NCBI GenBank assembly: GCA_000431275.1
Contig: HF989219.1
Span: 19,700-72,787 of the forward strand
Length of the DNA: 53,088 nucleotides
Direction: 5' to 3'
DNA from: Prevotella sp. CAG:755
GTDB lineage: Bacteria; Bacteroidota; Bacteroidia; Bacteroidales; Bacteroidaceae
The position numbers and the translations under genes are program-made. The notes beneath the pieces were generated by a model. The model searched no databases. It saw only the letters and a program-made list of their open reading frames with translations, and was not told the DNA's origin. Shown one piece after another: positions 8,321 through 17,283 of the stretch (position 1 is the stretch's first letter; every line of letters starts with the position of its first letter).

Positions 8321-8382
8321 GCGCGCGGGGAGCGTAAAAACGTAAAACGTAAAACGTAAAATGCACCGCGCAGCGCGCTGTC
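8321..8382 (-). repeat. 62-bp inverted repeat, right copy
   Basis: Reverse complement of 7231-7292 with one mismatch. The strong conservation of both copies against a decayed interior points to recent duplication, or to maintenance by recombination or a transposase acting in trans. Confidence 0.9.
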
Positions 8383-8552
8383 AGCCTATCCCCAGCTTGG
8401 GGACCACGGCCCATGGCGCGGGGCGCGAAGCCGTGGCGGAGGGCCGCTCTTTTGCCAATCGGAGAATTTTTTTACCTCAAATCTATGATCCAAAGGGGGA
8501 CAGGCAAAAAAAAAGCAGTACTTTTACACTCCAAAAACTGTATTGAAAGAAA

Positions 8553-10262
8553 ATGGAAGACAAGAGCGTTATCGCAGCGAAAGACAAGAAAAGTCTGAAC
8601 TTTATCGAACAAATAGTTGAGGCCGACCTGAAAGCCGGAAAAAACGACGGGCGTTTGCAGACACGCTTCCCGCCTGAGCCCAACGGCTACCTCCACATCG
8701 GCCATGCCAAAGCAATCTGCATGGATTTCGGCATTGCGCAAAAATATGGCGGTGTCTGCAATTTGCGTTTTGACGACACGAATCCGCAGAAGGAGGACAC
8801 GGAATATGTCGAAGCCATCAAGAAGGACATCGAATGGCTTGGCTTCCACTGGGGGCATGTCTATTATGCCTCGGACTATTTCCAGCAGCTTTGGGACTTC
8901 GCCGTCCGGCTCATCAAGGAGGGCAAGGCTTATGTCGACGAGCAGACGAGCGAGCAGATCGCCGAGCAGAAGGGGACGCCGACGCAGCCGGGCGTGGAAA
9001 GCCCCTTCCGCGACAGGCCTGTCGAGGAGAGCCTCGCGCTTTTCGAAAAGATGAACACGGGCGAAATACCCGAAGGGGCCATGGTCTTGCGTGCCAAGAT
9101 CGACATGGCCAATCCCAACATGCACTTCCGCGACCCTATCATCTACCGCATCATCAACAAAGAGCACCATCGTACCGGCACGCAGTGGAAAGCCTACCCC
9201 ATGTATGATTTCGCACACGGGCAGAGCGATTTCTTCGAGGGCGTGACGCACTCGATCTGCACGTTGGAATTCATCCCTCACCGCCCGCTCTACGACTATT
9301 TCATCGACGAGCTGAAGGAGGGCCGTGACCTTGAAGACCATCGCCCCCGGCAATATGAGTTCAACCGCCTGAATCTGACCTATACCGTCATGAGCAAGCG
9401 CAAGCTGCTCGCCCTCGTGAAGGAAGGCCTTGTCGACGGATGGGACGATCCGCGCATGCCGACGGTCTGCGGGCTCCGCCGCCGGGGCTTCTCGCCCGAG
9501 GCGGTCCGCAAGTTCATCGACATGATCGGCTACACCAAGTTCGACGCCCTGAACGACTATGCCATGCTCGAGGCTGCCGCCCGCGAGGACCTGAACAGCC
9601 GGGCCACCCGCGTCTCGGCTGTGTTGCGGCCTGTCAAGCTTGTTGTGACGAATTATCCTGAGGGCCGGAGCGAAGAGATGGAAGCCGTCAACAACCCCGA
9701 AAATCCTGCCGACGGAACGCACACCATCACTTTCAGCCGCGAACTCTGGATGGAGCGCGACGACTTTATGGAAGAGGCGCCCAAGAACTTCTTCCGTATG
9801 GTCCCGGGCAAGGAGGTGCGGTTGAAGAACGCTTACATCGTGAAGTGTACGGGGTGCAAGAAAAATGCCAGCGGCGAAGTGGAGGAAATCTACTGCGAGT
9901 ATGACCCCGAAAGCCGTAGCGGCCTGGCCGGGGCGAACCGGAAGGTGAAGGGGACGCTTCATTGGGTGAGCGCCCGCCACTGCCTGCCTGCCGAGGTGCG
10001 CCTCTATGACCGTCTTTTCAACGTCGAGAACCCTGCGGCCGACGAGCGTGATTTCCGTGAGTTGCTCAATCCGGATTCGCTGACCGTGCTCGGCAACTGT
10101 TATGTGGAACAATACGTGGCCGGGCTTCCTGCCGGGACTTATTTGCAGTTCCAGCGCATCGGCTATTTCTTTGCCGACACGCATTCTGCGCCTGGCCATC
10201 TTGTATTCAACCGCACGGTGAACCTGAAAGACACATGGGGGAGCCGGAATGGTAAGAAGTAA
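8553..10262 (+). CDS. glnS: Glutaminyl-tRNA synthetase
   Basis: 569 aa, class I synthetase that charges tRNA-Gln with glutamine. The Rossmann fold shows RFPPEPNGYLHIGHAK (HIGH at 48-51) and the KMSKS-like loop TVMSKRKLL (about 277-283), with the family sequence LRFDDTNPQKEDTEYVE between. The anticodon-binding beta-barrels follow (LRPVKLVVTNYP to the end). The length matches bacterial GlnRS (about 550-580 aa). The weak upstream element TACTTTTA at 8519-8526 could be the -7 box. The TPR gene follows after 30 bases and may be co-transcribed. Confidence 0.97.
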   Translation: MEDKSVIAAKDKKSLNFIEQIVEADLKAGKNDGRLQTRFPPEPNGYLHIGHAKAICMDFGIAQKYGGVCNLRFDDTNPQKEDTEYVEAIKKDIEWLGFHWGHVYYASDYFQQLWDFAVRLIKEGKAYVDEQTSEQIAEQKGTPTQPGVESPFRDRPVEESLALFEKMNTGEIPEGAMVLRAKIDMANPNMHFRDPIIYRIINKEHHRTGTQWKAYPMYDFAHGQSDFFEGVTHSICTLEFIPHRPLYDYFIDELKEGRDLEDHRPRQYEFNRLNLTYTVMSKRKLLALVKEGLVDGWDDPRMPTVCGLRRRGFSPEAVRKFIDMIGYTKFDALNDYAMLEAAAREDLNSRATRVSAVLRPVKLVVTNYPEGRSEEMEAVNNPENPADGTHTITFSRELWMERDDFMEEAPKNFFRMVPGKEVRLKNAYIVKCTGCKKNASGEVEEIYCEYDPESRSGLAGANRKVKGTLHWVSARHCLPAEVRLYDRLFNVENPAADERDFRELLNPDSLTVLGNCYVEQYVAGLPAGTYLQFQRIGYFFADTHSAPGHLVFNRTVNLKDTWGSRNGKK

Positions 10263-10292
10263 ACGAACAAAAGCAGTTGGGAGAAAACATTG

Positions 10293-11735
10293 ATGAGTAG
10301 CAGCACGTCGTATTATGACGACCCAGAGTTCAAGCGCGTCCTCCGCCGTTACGAGGAGGCATGTGCGGACGGTCAGCACGTTTATCTCGATGCCGACGAC
10401 TTTGCCGACATCGTCGATTACTACCTCTCGCGCGACCGCCTGGACGAGGCCGACGCGTGTGTGGCCTACGCTTTGACCCTCCATCCTGATCATACGCGCC
10501 TGCTCGTCCAGCTGGCGAAGAAGTACATCGACGAGGGGAACATCCAGGAAGCCCAGAACGTCGAGGCCTCCATCCACGACGCCGAAGACTACAACGCCAA
10601 GTTGCTGCACGCCGAGATACTGTTGTATAATTTTGAGTTTGAAAAGGCCGACAGCTATCTTGGCGAAAGTTTCACGGCGCCCGGCGACTTGGAAGATATC
10701 GACGATGTGCTCGACGTGGCGGCCCTGCTTCTTGACTACGAGCAGCCCAAACGGGCGGCTGCCTGGCTGGCCAAACTGAAAGACTTGAAGTTTGACCGGG
10801 CTTACTACTACTATTTGCTGTCGCTCTGCCATTTGCAGTCAGGGCGGTATGATGATAGTGTGGCTGTCGCCAATCAATGTCTGGATTTGGACCCGTACGA
10901 CGGCGCATGTTGGGGCGTGTTGGCCAGCGCGCAGTTCGAGAAGCAGGAATACCGGAAAGCCGTCGATAGCGCGGACTATGCACTGGCCATCTGGCCGCAA
11001 GATGCCTCGGCCCTGCGCGTGAAAGCCAAGAGCCTCTACGAATTGCATGATTACGCAGCTGTTCATGAGGTGTTGTCGTCCGGGTTGGAACTTCATGGCA
11101 GCGACGTCGATTTCCTGTTGCTCGACGGCATGTGCCTGAATGCCTTGTCCCGGCCCGAAGAGGCACTGGTGCGCCTGAAAAAGGCCGGAAGCCTCAGTCC
11201 TGGTGGCTCGACGGACTACCTGCTTGACATTTACCGGCAGCTGGCCTATGCTTACAGCCTGTTGGGCGACGAAGCGGAAACCCTCTCATGCCTTGAACAG
11301 GTTGTCCGTCTGGGGGGCGATGCCTCGCTGTTGGACTTGCAGTATGTGCACAACGACTTTGCCGACGGTCGCGAGCAGGAGGCCTTGCAACGGGCAGCCG
11401 GCCTGTTCGATGACGGGCAGGCCGACGTCAGTGTGCGGTTGCACCTCACGCTCGTGTTGTCAGATTATGGTTATGCCGAGATGGCTTCGCGTATGCTTGA
11501 ACGCCTGGAAAATGAAGACGGCATAGCCGGGAAAGGACTGTATGCCTATCGTGCATATGTCAGCCGTAAACTCGGACACACACGGGAGTACCTCCAATTT
11601 TTGGAAAAAGCCTGCGAACTGAGTCCGGACCGCGCACGTGACCTCTTCCAGAACGTGTTTCCCGGCTTGGACCCCTCGCAGTATGTCGCAGCGGCCCGGA
11701 AGAGGATGGAGGAAGGCGACAGGGATCTTGAATAA
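10293..11735 (+). CDS. Tetratricopeptide repeat protein
   Basis: About 480 aa. A run of helical TPR-like repeats, for example AYYYYLLSLCHLQSGRYDDSVAV, GACWGVLASAQFEKQEYRKAV and QLAYAYSLLGDEAETLSCLEQV, spans nearly the whole protein. There is no signal peptide or membrane segment, so it is probably a cytoplasmic scaffold. The N-terminus is acidic. The partner is unknown. I use ATG 10293 rather than the TTG just before it. It lies 30 bases after glnS and ends in a strong terminator. Confidence 0.85.
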   Translation: MSSSTSYYDDPEFKRVLRRYEEACADGQHVYLDADDFADIVDYYLSRDRLDEADACVAYALTLHPDHTRLLVQLAKKYIDEGNIQEAQNVEASIHDAEDYNAKLLHAEILLYNFEFEKADSYLGESFTAPGDLEDIDDVLDVAALLLDYEQPKRAAAWLAKLKDLKFDRAYYYYLLSLCHLQSGRYDDSVAVANQCLDLDPYDGACWGVLASAQFEKQEYRKAVDSADYALAIWPQDASALRVKAKSLYELHDYAAVHEVLSSGLELHGSDVDFLLLDGMCLNALSRPEEALVRLKKAGSLSPGGSTDYLLDIYRQLAYAYSLLGDEAETLSCLEQVVRLGGDASLLDLQYVHNDFADGREQEALQRAAGLFDDGQADVSVRLHLTLVLSDYGYAEMASRMLERLENEDGIAGKGLYAYRAYVSRKLGHTREYLQFLEKACELSPDRARDLFQNVFPGLDPSQYVAAARKRMEEGDRDLE

Positions 11736-11753
11736 GCCTCCCCCCTTCTGATG

Positions 11754-11796
11754 AGCCGCGGCCTACACTCTTCCGGTGGAGGCCGCGGCTTGTTTT
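11754..11796 (+). terminator. Rho-independent terminator after the TPR gene
   Basis: Stem AGCCGCGGCCT pairs with AGGCCGCGGCT (11754-11790), followed by TGTTTT. The stop codon of the convergent NhaC-type gene sits in the T-run, so the hairpin may also block read-through from that side. Confidence 0.85.
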
Positions 11797-13108
11797 AACT
11801 GTACTTCCGGGGGTAGCGAAATGCGATGCTGGCTATCGTGCATAAACCTACGAGCATCGGGTAGTACAGGTAGGGCACAATGCCTACCGGGCTGAGGCCG
11901 GACAAGCCAGCCGCCATGAGCAACTGTGCCCCGTAGGGCAGTACGCCTTGCACACAGCAGGAGACGGTGTCCAGCACGCTGGCGCTCTTCCGTTTGTCCA
12001 CCCCGTATCGCTCGGCGATGTGTTTGGCCAGCTTGCCGACAGAAAGGATGGCCACCGTATTGTTGGCCGTGCAAAGGTTGGCTAACCCGACGAGCGCGGC
12101 TATCGAAAATTCCGCGCCACGCTTTCCGTTGACGTGTCGCGTGATGGCGCGCATCATGTAGGTGATGCCGCCATTGTAGCGAATGAGCTCAAGCAGGCCG
12201 CCGGCTATCATGGAAATGATGATCAGCTCGCCCATCGACGTGATGCCTTTGCCCATCGAGGCAAACCAGCTGACGACCGAAAAACCGTCAGTATCCAGCA
12301 GGCCGACAAGTCCGGTGAGCAGGTTGCCTATGGCGAGTACGAAAAGCACGTTCATTCCACAAAGCGCCATGACCAGTACAGCCACATACGGCATGACTTT
12401 CAGGAGATCATAGTCCGGAATGGCTTGTGCCGGAGCTTGGTTCTGGAAGCCAAGGTAGGTATAGAAGGCCAACGTGAGCAGGGCGGCGGGAAGCACGATG
12501 CGGAAGTTGACTTTGAATTTGTCGTCAAGGCGGCACTCCTGAGTGCGGGTGGCCACCACGGTCGTGTCCGAGATGAACGAGAGGTTGTCGCCGAAGAAGG
12601 CGCCTCCGGTCACCACGGCCACTGTCAGCGCAAGGTCGGCGCCGAGTGCCGGTGCCAGCCCCGCAGCTATGGGAACGAGGGTGACAACCGTCCCGACCGA
12701 AGTGCCGATGCTTATCGATACGAAGCATGAGGCCAGAAAGAGTCCGGCCAGCAAGAAATCTGCCGGCAACAGATTGCGTGCCAAGGCCACTGTGGCGTCG
12801 ATGGCTCCCATGTCTTGGGCCGAGGCCGAGAAGGCGCCTGCCAGAACGAATATCCACACCATCGTCATGATGTTGGCGTCGCTGGCTCCGCGCGTGAAGA
12901 CAGCCAGCCGCTTGTCTGTGGCAATGCCGCGCGTGATGGCCAGTGCATAGGCCGTAGTGACGATGAACACGACGGACATGGGGATGGCATAGAAGTCGGC
13001 GGCGGCCAGGCTTGTGCCGACAAAAAGCAGGGCAAAGAGCATGAGTGGGGTAAGGGCCAGAAGACCGTTGCGGCGTGGACGGCGGCGGCTGGGATTTGCT
13101 GTGGGCAT
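11795..13108 (-). CDS. nhaC: NhaC-family Na+/H+ antiporter
   Basis: 437 aa integral inner-membrane protein with about ten or eleven hydrophobic helices. NhaC-family hallmarks are SISIGTSVGTVVTLVPIA and VTGGAFFGDNLSFISDTTVVA, the conserved acidic/polar core. The family exchanges Na+ (sometimes with organic acids such as malate/lactate) for protons and helps control pH and sodium. The Arg-rich N-terminus (SRRRPRRN) before the first helix suggests a cytoplasmic N-terminus. It is a single gene, convergent with the TPR gene, with tRNA genes upstream on the same strand. The substrate pair is not resolved by sequence. Confidence 0.85.
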   Translation of the reverse strand: MPTANPSRRRPRRNGLLALTPLMLFALLFVGTSLAAADFYAIPMSVVFIVTTAYALAITRGIATDKRLAVFTRGASDANIMTMVWIFVLAGAFSASAQDMGAIDATVALARNLLPADFLLAGLFLASCFVSISIGTSVGTVVTLVPIAAGLAPALGADLALTVAVVTGGAFFGDNLSFISDTTVVATRTQECRLDDKFKVNFRIVLPAALLTLAFYTYLGFQNQAPAQAIPDYDLLKVMPYVAVLVMALCGMNVLFVLAIGNLLTGLVGLLDTDGFSVVSWFASMGKGITSMGELIIISMIAGGLLELIRYNGGITYMMRAITRHVNGKRGAEFSIAALVGLANLCTANNTVAILSVGKLAKHIAERYGVDKRKSASVLDTVSCCVQGVLPYGAQLLMAAGLSGLSPVGIVPYLYYPMLVGLCTIASIAFRYPRKYS

Positions 13109-13184
13109 GGCGCGGTTGTGTCGTTACGTTTGTGTGGGTTGAAGATGCAGGCCGCCGTCGTCTCCTGCGAGTTCCGGCGGCATG

Positions 13185-13219
13185 AAAAAAGCTCTGATGC
13201 CCGATGGGGCGTCAGAGCC
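13185..13219 (-). terminator. Terminator of the tRNA-Ser/tRNA-Glu unit
   Basis: On the minus strand GGCTCTGACGCC pairs with GGGCATCAGAGC, followed by six T. It lies 5 bases past the tRNA-Glu 3' end. Confidence 0.85.
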
Positions 13220-13223
13220 AGTG

Positions 13224-13295
13224 TAGCGCCTACGGGAATCGAACCCGTATACCATGCGTGAGAGGCATGTATCCTAACCGTTAGATGAAAGCGCC
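13224..13295 (-). tRNA. tRNA-Glu (anticodon CTC)
   Basis: 72 nt cloverleaf. Acceptor GGCGCTT pairs with AGGCGCT (two G-U pairs). The anticodon loop CTCTCAC gives CTC, and the T arm is ACGGG-TTCGATT-CCCGT. No encoded CCA. Confidence 0.93.
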
Positions 13296-13305
13296 ATTAT
13301 GTTCG

Positions 13306-13392
13306 CGGAAGCTAGGAGATTCGAACTCCTGGTACGATTACTCGCACGGCAGTTTAGCAAACTGCTGGTTTAAGCCACTCACCCAAACTTCC
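13306..13392 (-). tRNA. tRNA-Ser (anticodon GCT)
   Basis: 87 nt class II tRNA with a long variable arm (CGTGCGAGTAATCGTAC). Acceptor GGAAGTT pairs with AGCTTCC, the anticodon loop is TTGCTAA and the discriminator is G. It lies 10 bases upstream of tRNA-Glu in one transcript. Confidence 0.93.
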
Positions 13393-13418
13393 TTCCGCGT
13401 TTTCTCTCAAACGCGGTG

Positions 13419-13450
13419 CAAAGATACGACATTCCTCTTAAAGTTCCAAA
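13419..13450 (-). promoter_or_regulatory. Promoter of the tRNA-Ser/Glu unit
   Basis: Full match to the Bacteroidota consensus on the minus strand: TTTG (13447-13450), a 20-base spacer, then TATCTTTG (13419-13426). Confidence 0.85.
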
Positions 13451-13580
13451 TCATATTCCTGGAAATTTTGAGTAAACTCTTCAAAATGTGTCGTGGCGGG
13501 GGCGGGACGTGTGGCGGAACTTGATTTTCCGCGGCTGTGCTGATACGATTGCGGGGCTGGCGGCGTGGAAGGCAGGGGCG

Positions 13581-13643
13581 GCCGATCGGATTTTCCGTCG
13601 CCCTGACTGAAAATCCGGTCACTGCGGTCGGAAAAACGGGCAG
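13581..13643 (-). repeat. 21-bp tandem repeat array, locus 2 (3 units)
   Basis: Three 21-bp tiles: 13581-13601, 13602-13622 and 13623-13643. On the minus strand, successive tiles begin GTGACCGGATTTTC and GCGACGGAAAATCCG, the same order seen at 25787-25828. GGATTTT...AAAATCC makes part of it palindromic. Confidence 0.75.
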
Positions 13644-13753
13644 GCCATGTGTTGGCAATGTGCGGGGCAGCTGTGCCTTTCAGCAGGTGCGGGGACGCCT
13701 CGGAGCTGACCGCCGGGAGGTTGGCGCCGGACACTCCTTGCCGTCCGGGACAT

Positions 13754-13792
13754 AAAAACTCCCGCCCGGCTGTGTGGCGCGCGGGCGGGAGT
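13754..13792 (-). terminator. Terminator of the GH84 gene
   Basis: On the minus strand ACTCCCGCCCG (13782-13792) pairs with CGGGCGGGAGT (13758-13768), followed by a T5 run. It lies 33 bases past the GH84 stop. Confidence 0.85.
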
Positions 13793-13824
13793 CTGTGTGG
13801 TGTTGCGGTAGGGGGCTGTCGGTG

Positions 13825-16800
13825 TCAGTTGATGCTGACTTTGTATGACGCGCTTTGCCCGCTGTTTGTCTTGACGTTGACCAAGGCAATCTGTGAAGCG
13901 ACACGGGGAAGCGTAATGAGGCTCTTGCCGTGGGCGTTCACGTTGGCCAGTACGCGTCCGTCTATGCCATAAATGGCAACAGACTTGATGGCGTCGTTGG
14001 ATTTCACTGTCAGGCGTCCACCATTGTTCGTGAGTTCAATGCCTTCGGCCGACCCTGTGACGGCAGTCGGTTTGTCGATGCCTACGGGAACCGTGCTGGC
14101 TTCTTCACAGATTTCGTGGACAATGGGCGACGCTCCGGTCCATCTGAGCTTGACGGCGATGGCGTCGGTGCAGTGTGCGTCAGCCAGCGAGAAGCTGGTG
14201 ACTGCGCCGGTGAGCTCGCCGAGTTCGATCCATGTCTCGCCGTCTCGCGTGGCCGTTACGGTGGCGTCGTAGTCGCTCGATGCGTCAACGAATACGGTGA
14301 CGTTGTCCACGAGGTTCGGATGCTGCAAGTTGTAGGTCAGTTCGCCTGTGCGTGGCGACGAATAGTAGGTCGATGGCTGGTTGTCGAACACCTCCGTGAC
14401 GCCAATACCGGTGTTGGTCATGGCCGTAGGCACTTCGCCAAACTCGTTGTAGAGTTTGTTCACCTCAATCTCGTAGAGGCGGAGCCACTTGCTTGTGTTG
14501 GCATTGCGGACAAGAAGGCGTACATACCTGATGCTGTCGCCGTCGGCTTCGAAGTCGCAGTATGACATCTCGTCGGAGTATTTCACTACATTCTCGTTCT
14601 CCATGGTAAAATTGGTGATGTTCGTGCCTTTGATGCGGAGCGTGGTCCAACGCTGGCCGTCATTGGATGTTTGCACGAAAGCCGAGTTCATGTAGTCGCC
14701 GTTGGTCGTGCCGACGCAAACGCGGACGTCATAAACGGGTGTTGCCTTACTGAGCGTGATCTGGTAGGCGTCATTGTTGATCTGGTTACGGTTGAGGACA
14801 CAGAACGTCGAGTAGTCGCCGTCGTAAAGGTAGTTGCTCGTGTGGTTCTGCCATACTTCGCCGCTGGGGATAGTGGCTCCGGACACTGTGGCCGGTTGCG
14901 GGATTTCGAACCGGAACGTGGCGCGGTTGGGACGGAGCGGTTGGGGTTCGTTCGTCTTGTTGCGTAGGCCGATATACTTGCAGGGTGTGTCGAGGACGGC
15001 TCCTTGGGCCAATGTGCTCCATGTTTTTCCGTTCTGTGAGTGGACAACGTCGAAGTGGTTATAGACAGTATCGGCCACGGTGAGGTTATAGACATGCACG
15101 GGAGCAACGAGCTGAATGGCCAGCAGGTCGCCGGGAGCGAGCGTGTAAGTGGTGCTCGTGGCCATGCACACGCCTGCTTGATTGCTCTGTACGCGCGGCG
15201 GGGTGATGCCGTCGGCTGTGGTGTACGCCGTGGGCGCGTCGATGCTCTGTCGCTCGGGGAACATGTCGTTGAAGGCCTTGCTGCCCATCCATTCGGTAAC
15301 GAACGGTTTGAGCGTCACGGCCGATGCGTTCACCTGGTAGCTGCCCACAGTGGGATTGGTTCCCATGCTTTCGAGCGTTTCGACGGTGTAGCGCGAGTCG
15401 GTGGCGAAGGCGTTGGCTTTCTTTTGTGCGGCGAGATAGGCTGTCCATTTGTCCGTCAGGTTGTCGACATCCTTGGCTTCGAGGAAATCATTGACGGTCG
15501 TGGCCATGTCGTGGACAAGGTTGAGCCACGGGCGGAGGTCGTTGAAGAAGAGGCGGTCTGACTCGACTTCGCTGGTCTCCATGCCGGCTACCGTCTCACA
15601 GGCGGCGATGATCTCGTCCATCTTGGCTTTCAGGCTGGCCGCGTCGGCTTCCTGGCCGCGTTCGATGCTGGTCTTGTAGCGCTGGATGAGGGTGGTGAGT
15701 TCGCTCGGGTCGTTGTCCCTCAGGTATGGGGCGAGTGTCCGGAACGCAGGAGCGTAGTCCTCGCTGATGATGGCGGGAATGGCGGCCTCCCAACTCTTCA
15801 TGTTGTCGAAGCCGTCGTTGTTCCATGCGTAGTCAGCTACGCTGAAAAGGGCTATTTTTGAAATCTCACCCTGTTGCATGGGGTTGCTGAGTACGCCTGC
15901 ACAGTGTTCGAGCGACGTCGGCATGCGCGAATTGTCGTTGACCTGCGTCATGTCGATAAAGTTCGAGTACATGTCCGAGGGGAATATCTGGCTGTCAGAA
16001 CGGCCATTATCATTGCAGGGGTAGTTCCACCACCATGCCACGTCGCGGCCGAACTCGTTCTTCATCGTGTTGAGGTCGTTATTGTTAGGCACTGTCCATA
16101 CGCCATAACCGGTAGTGTAGAACACGATCTTTTCCGGAATTTCCGAGAGGGCCTTGAAATAAGCTTGGCGATTGTCCTGGCTGGTCCAAGTGAGGTTATA
16201 GACGTGCGGTACATAATGAAGCGGCTTGACCGTGTCGGCCGGAGCAGCGCCTGGTGTGTTCCATGTGGCGTCTATCTGGTTTTGCAGGTTGGTGAAGAAC
16301 TGCGTGTAGAGCGGGAAGTTGTCGGGGTTGTCGTAGCCGCCGGCGTCATCGGTGAACACGCCGAACTGGCGGACACCCAAGTCGTACATGAGCTTGAACT
16401 TGTTCATTACGTCGGTGACGTCTTGGTCGGTCTTCGTATTAAGTCCCGGGTGGATGGCCCAGATGAAGCTGACTTTCGTGGCATGTGCCGTGGAGGTCAG
16501 TTCCTTGAACATGTCTTGGGTGAGCCAGCCGTTCTTCTCCTGTTGTTCGGTGATGGTCGTCGGGTAGGGATCGAGATAATAGCCGGAGTGATAAGGGTCG
16601 CTTTTGGCTCCATAGAGGTAGGTGTTGAGCTTGTAGCGGGCCATGAACTTCATGATGTCTTTCTTTACGGCAACCGTGTAGGGGTAGCCGTAATATCCCT
16701 CGACGAGTCCGCGCGACTGCTGGTCGGCGTAGTCATTGATGGTGACGCAGGGCAGGTTTTCTGTGCCCTTGTCGAGCATTTGTTCGAGGCTGGCGAGGCC

Positions 16801-17247
16801 GTAAAACGTGGCATCTGTGTTCTCGCCAAGAATGACTAGTTGGGCGTTGGCCCCGTCTGAGGTCAGCGAGACAATGTGCCGGTCGAATTTTCCGGCCTTA
16901 GTCAGTACGCTACGGTCGATTCCAAGTTCTGTCGCTTTCTGGTCGGCCACGCCTTCCGAGCCGGCCACGCCTAAGTAAATGTTCGTCTGTCCTGACACAG
17001 CGGCATCGGTGAAGCTTACCGTGATGCCGTGCGCTGTCAAAACCTCCTGTGCTCTGTCTTTGGTGTATTTGTCAATCGTGGGGTCACAGACGATGTTGAC
17101 GGTCGGGGTGAGCGAAACTTGGCCGTCGACGGCAATCTGTTCCTGCGGGACGGGGTAGATAGTGTACACTTCGTCCGCATATGTGGGGACCGTGCACAGC
17201 CCGCCCATCGCCCACAGCAGGCAAACGGGAATAACGTGTCGTTTCAT
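13825..17247 (-). CDS. GH84 beta-N-acetylglucosaminidase (hyaluronidase/O-GlcNAcase type), secreted
   Basis: 1140 aa. The signal peptide ends near PTYADE (1-25). A GH20b-like N-domain precedes the GH84 catalytic barrel (RGLVEGYYGYPY at 179-190), where the catalytic aspartate pair sits in GVFTDDAGG (D300, D301). A helical linker follows (about 480-620), then discoidin/F5-8C-like carbohydrate-binding modules to about 1060. The last 65 residues (GGRLTVKSNDAIKSVAIYGI... to KVSIN) look like a type IX secretion C-terminal sorting domain. The enzyme hydrolyses terminal beta-GlcNAc from host glycans or glycoproteins by substrate-assisted catalysis. It starts 36 bases after the valS stop with no promoter visible, so it may be co-transcribed with valS. 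Confidence 0.93.
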   Translation of the reverse strand: MKRHVIPVCLLWAMGGLCTVPTYADEVYTIYPVPQEQIAVDGQVSLTPTVNIVCDPTIDKYTKDRAQEVLTAHGITVSFTDAAVSGQTNIYLGVAGSEGVADQKATELGIDRSVLTKAGKFDRHIVSLTSDGANAQLVILGENTDATFYGLASLEQMLDKGTENLPCVTINDYADQQSRGLVEGYYGYPYTVAVKKDIMKFMARYKLNTYLYGAKSDPYHSGYYLDPYPTTITEQQEKNGWLTQDMFKELTSTAHATKVSFIWAIHPGLNTKTDQDVTDVMNKFKLMYDLGVRQFGVFTDDAGGYDNPDNFPLYTQFFTNLQNQIDATWNTPGAAPADTVKPLHYVPHVYNLTWTSQDNRQAYFKALSEIPEKIVFYTTGYGVWTVPNNNDLNTMKNEFGRDVAWWWNYPCNDNGRSDSQIFPSDMYSNFIDMTQVNDNSRMPTSLEHCAGVLSNPMQQGEISKIALFSVADYAWNNDGFDNMKSWEAAIPAIISEDYAPAFRTLAPYLRDNDPSELTTLIQRYKTSIERGQEADAASLKAKMDEIIAACETVAGMETSEVESDRLFFNDLRPWLNLVHDMATTVNDFLEAKDVDNLTDKWTAYLAAQKKANAFATDSRYTVETLESMGTNPTVGSYQVNASAVTLKPFVTEWMGSKAFNDMFPERQSIDAPTAYTTADGITPPRVQSNQAGVCMATSTTYTLAPGDLLAIQLVAPVHVYNLTVADTVYNHFDVVHSQNGKTWSTLAQGAVLDTPCKYIGLRNKTNEPQPLRPNRATFRFEIPQPATVSGATIPSGEVWQNHTSNYLYDGDYSTFCVLNRNQINNDAYQITLSKATPVYDVRVCVGTTNGDYMNSAFVQTSNDGQRWTTLRIKGTNITNFTMENENVVKYSDEMSYCDFEADGDSIRYVRLLVRNANTSKWLRLYEIEVNKLYNEFGEVPTAMTNTGIGVTEVFDNQPSTYYSSPRTGELTYNLQHPNLVDNVTVFVDASSDYDATVTATRDGETWIELGELTGAVTSFSLADAHCTDAIAVKLRWTGASPIVHEICEEASTVPVGIDKPTAVTGSAEGIELTNNGGRLTVKSNDAIKSVAIYGIDGRVLANVNAHGKSLITLPRVASQIALVNVKTNSGQSASYKVSIN

Positions 17248-17283
17248 AGATTATACATTAAAATTGTTTGTTGGATATGTGTC

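Larger units (their letters stand above)
13393..13824. other. Intergenic region with promoter, repeat array and terminator
   Basis: This 430-bp stretch holds the tRNA promoter (13419-13450), a 21-bp repeat array (13581-13643) and the GH84 terminator (13754-13792). Short open frames here are repeat-derived and I see no gene. Confidence 0.7.

Noticed and set aside
8472..10832. 786-codon minus-strand open frame opposite glnS
   Set aside because: It lies across glnS and the start of the TPR gene, both strongly supported; long antisense frames are expected at this GC content.
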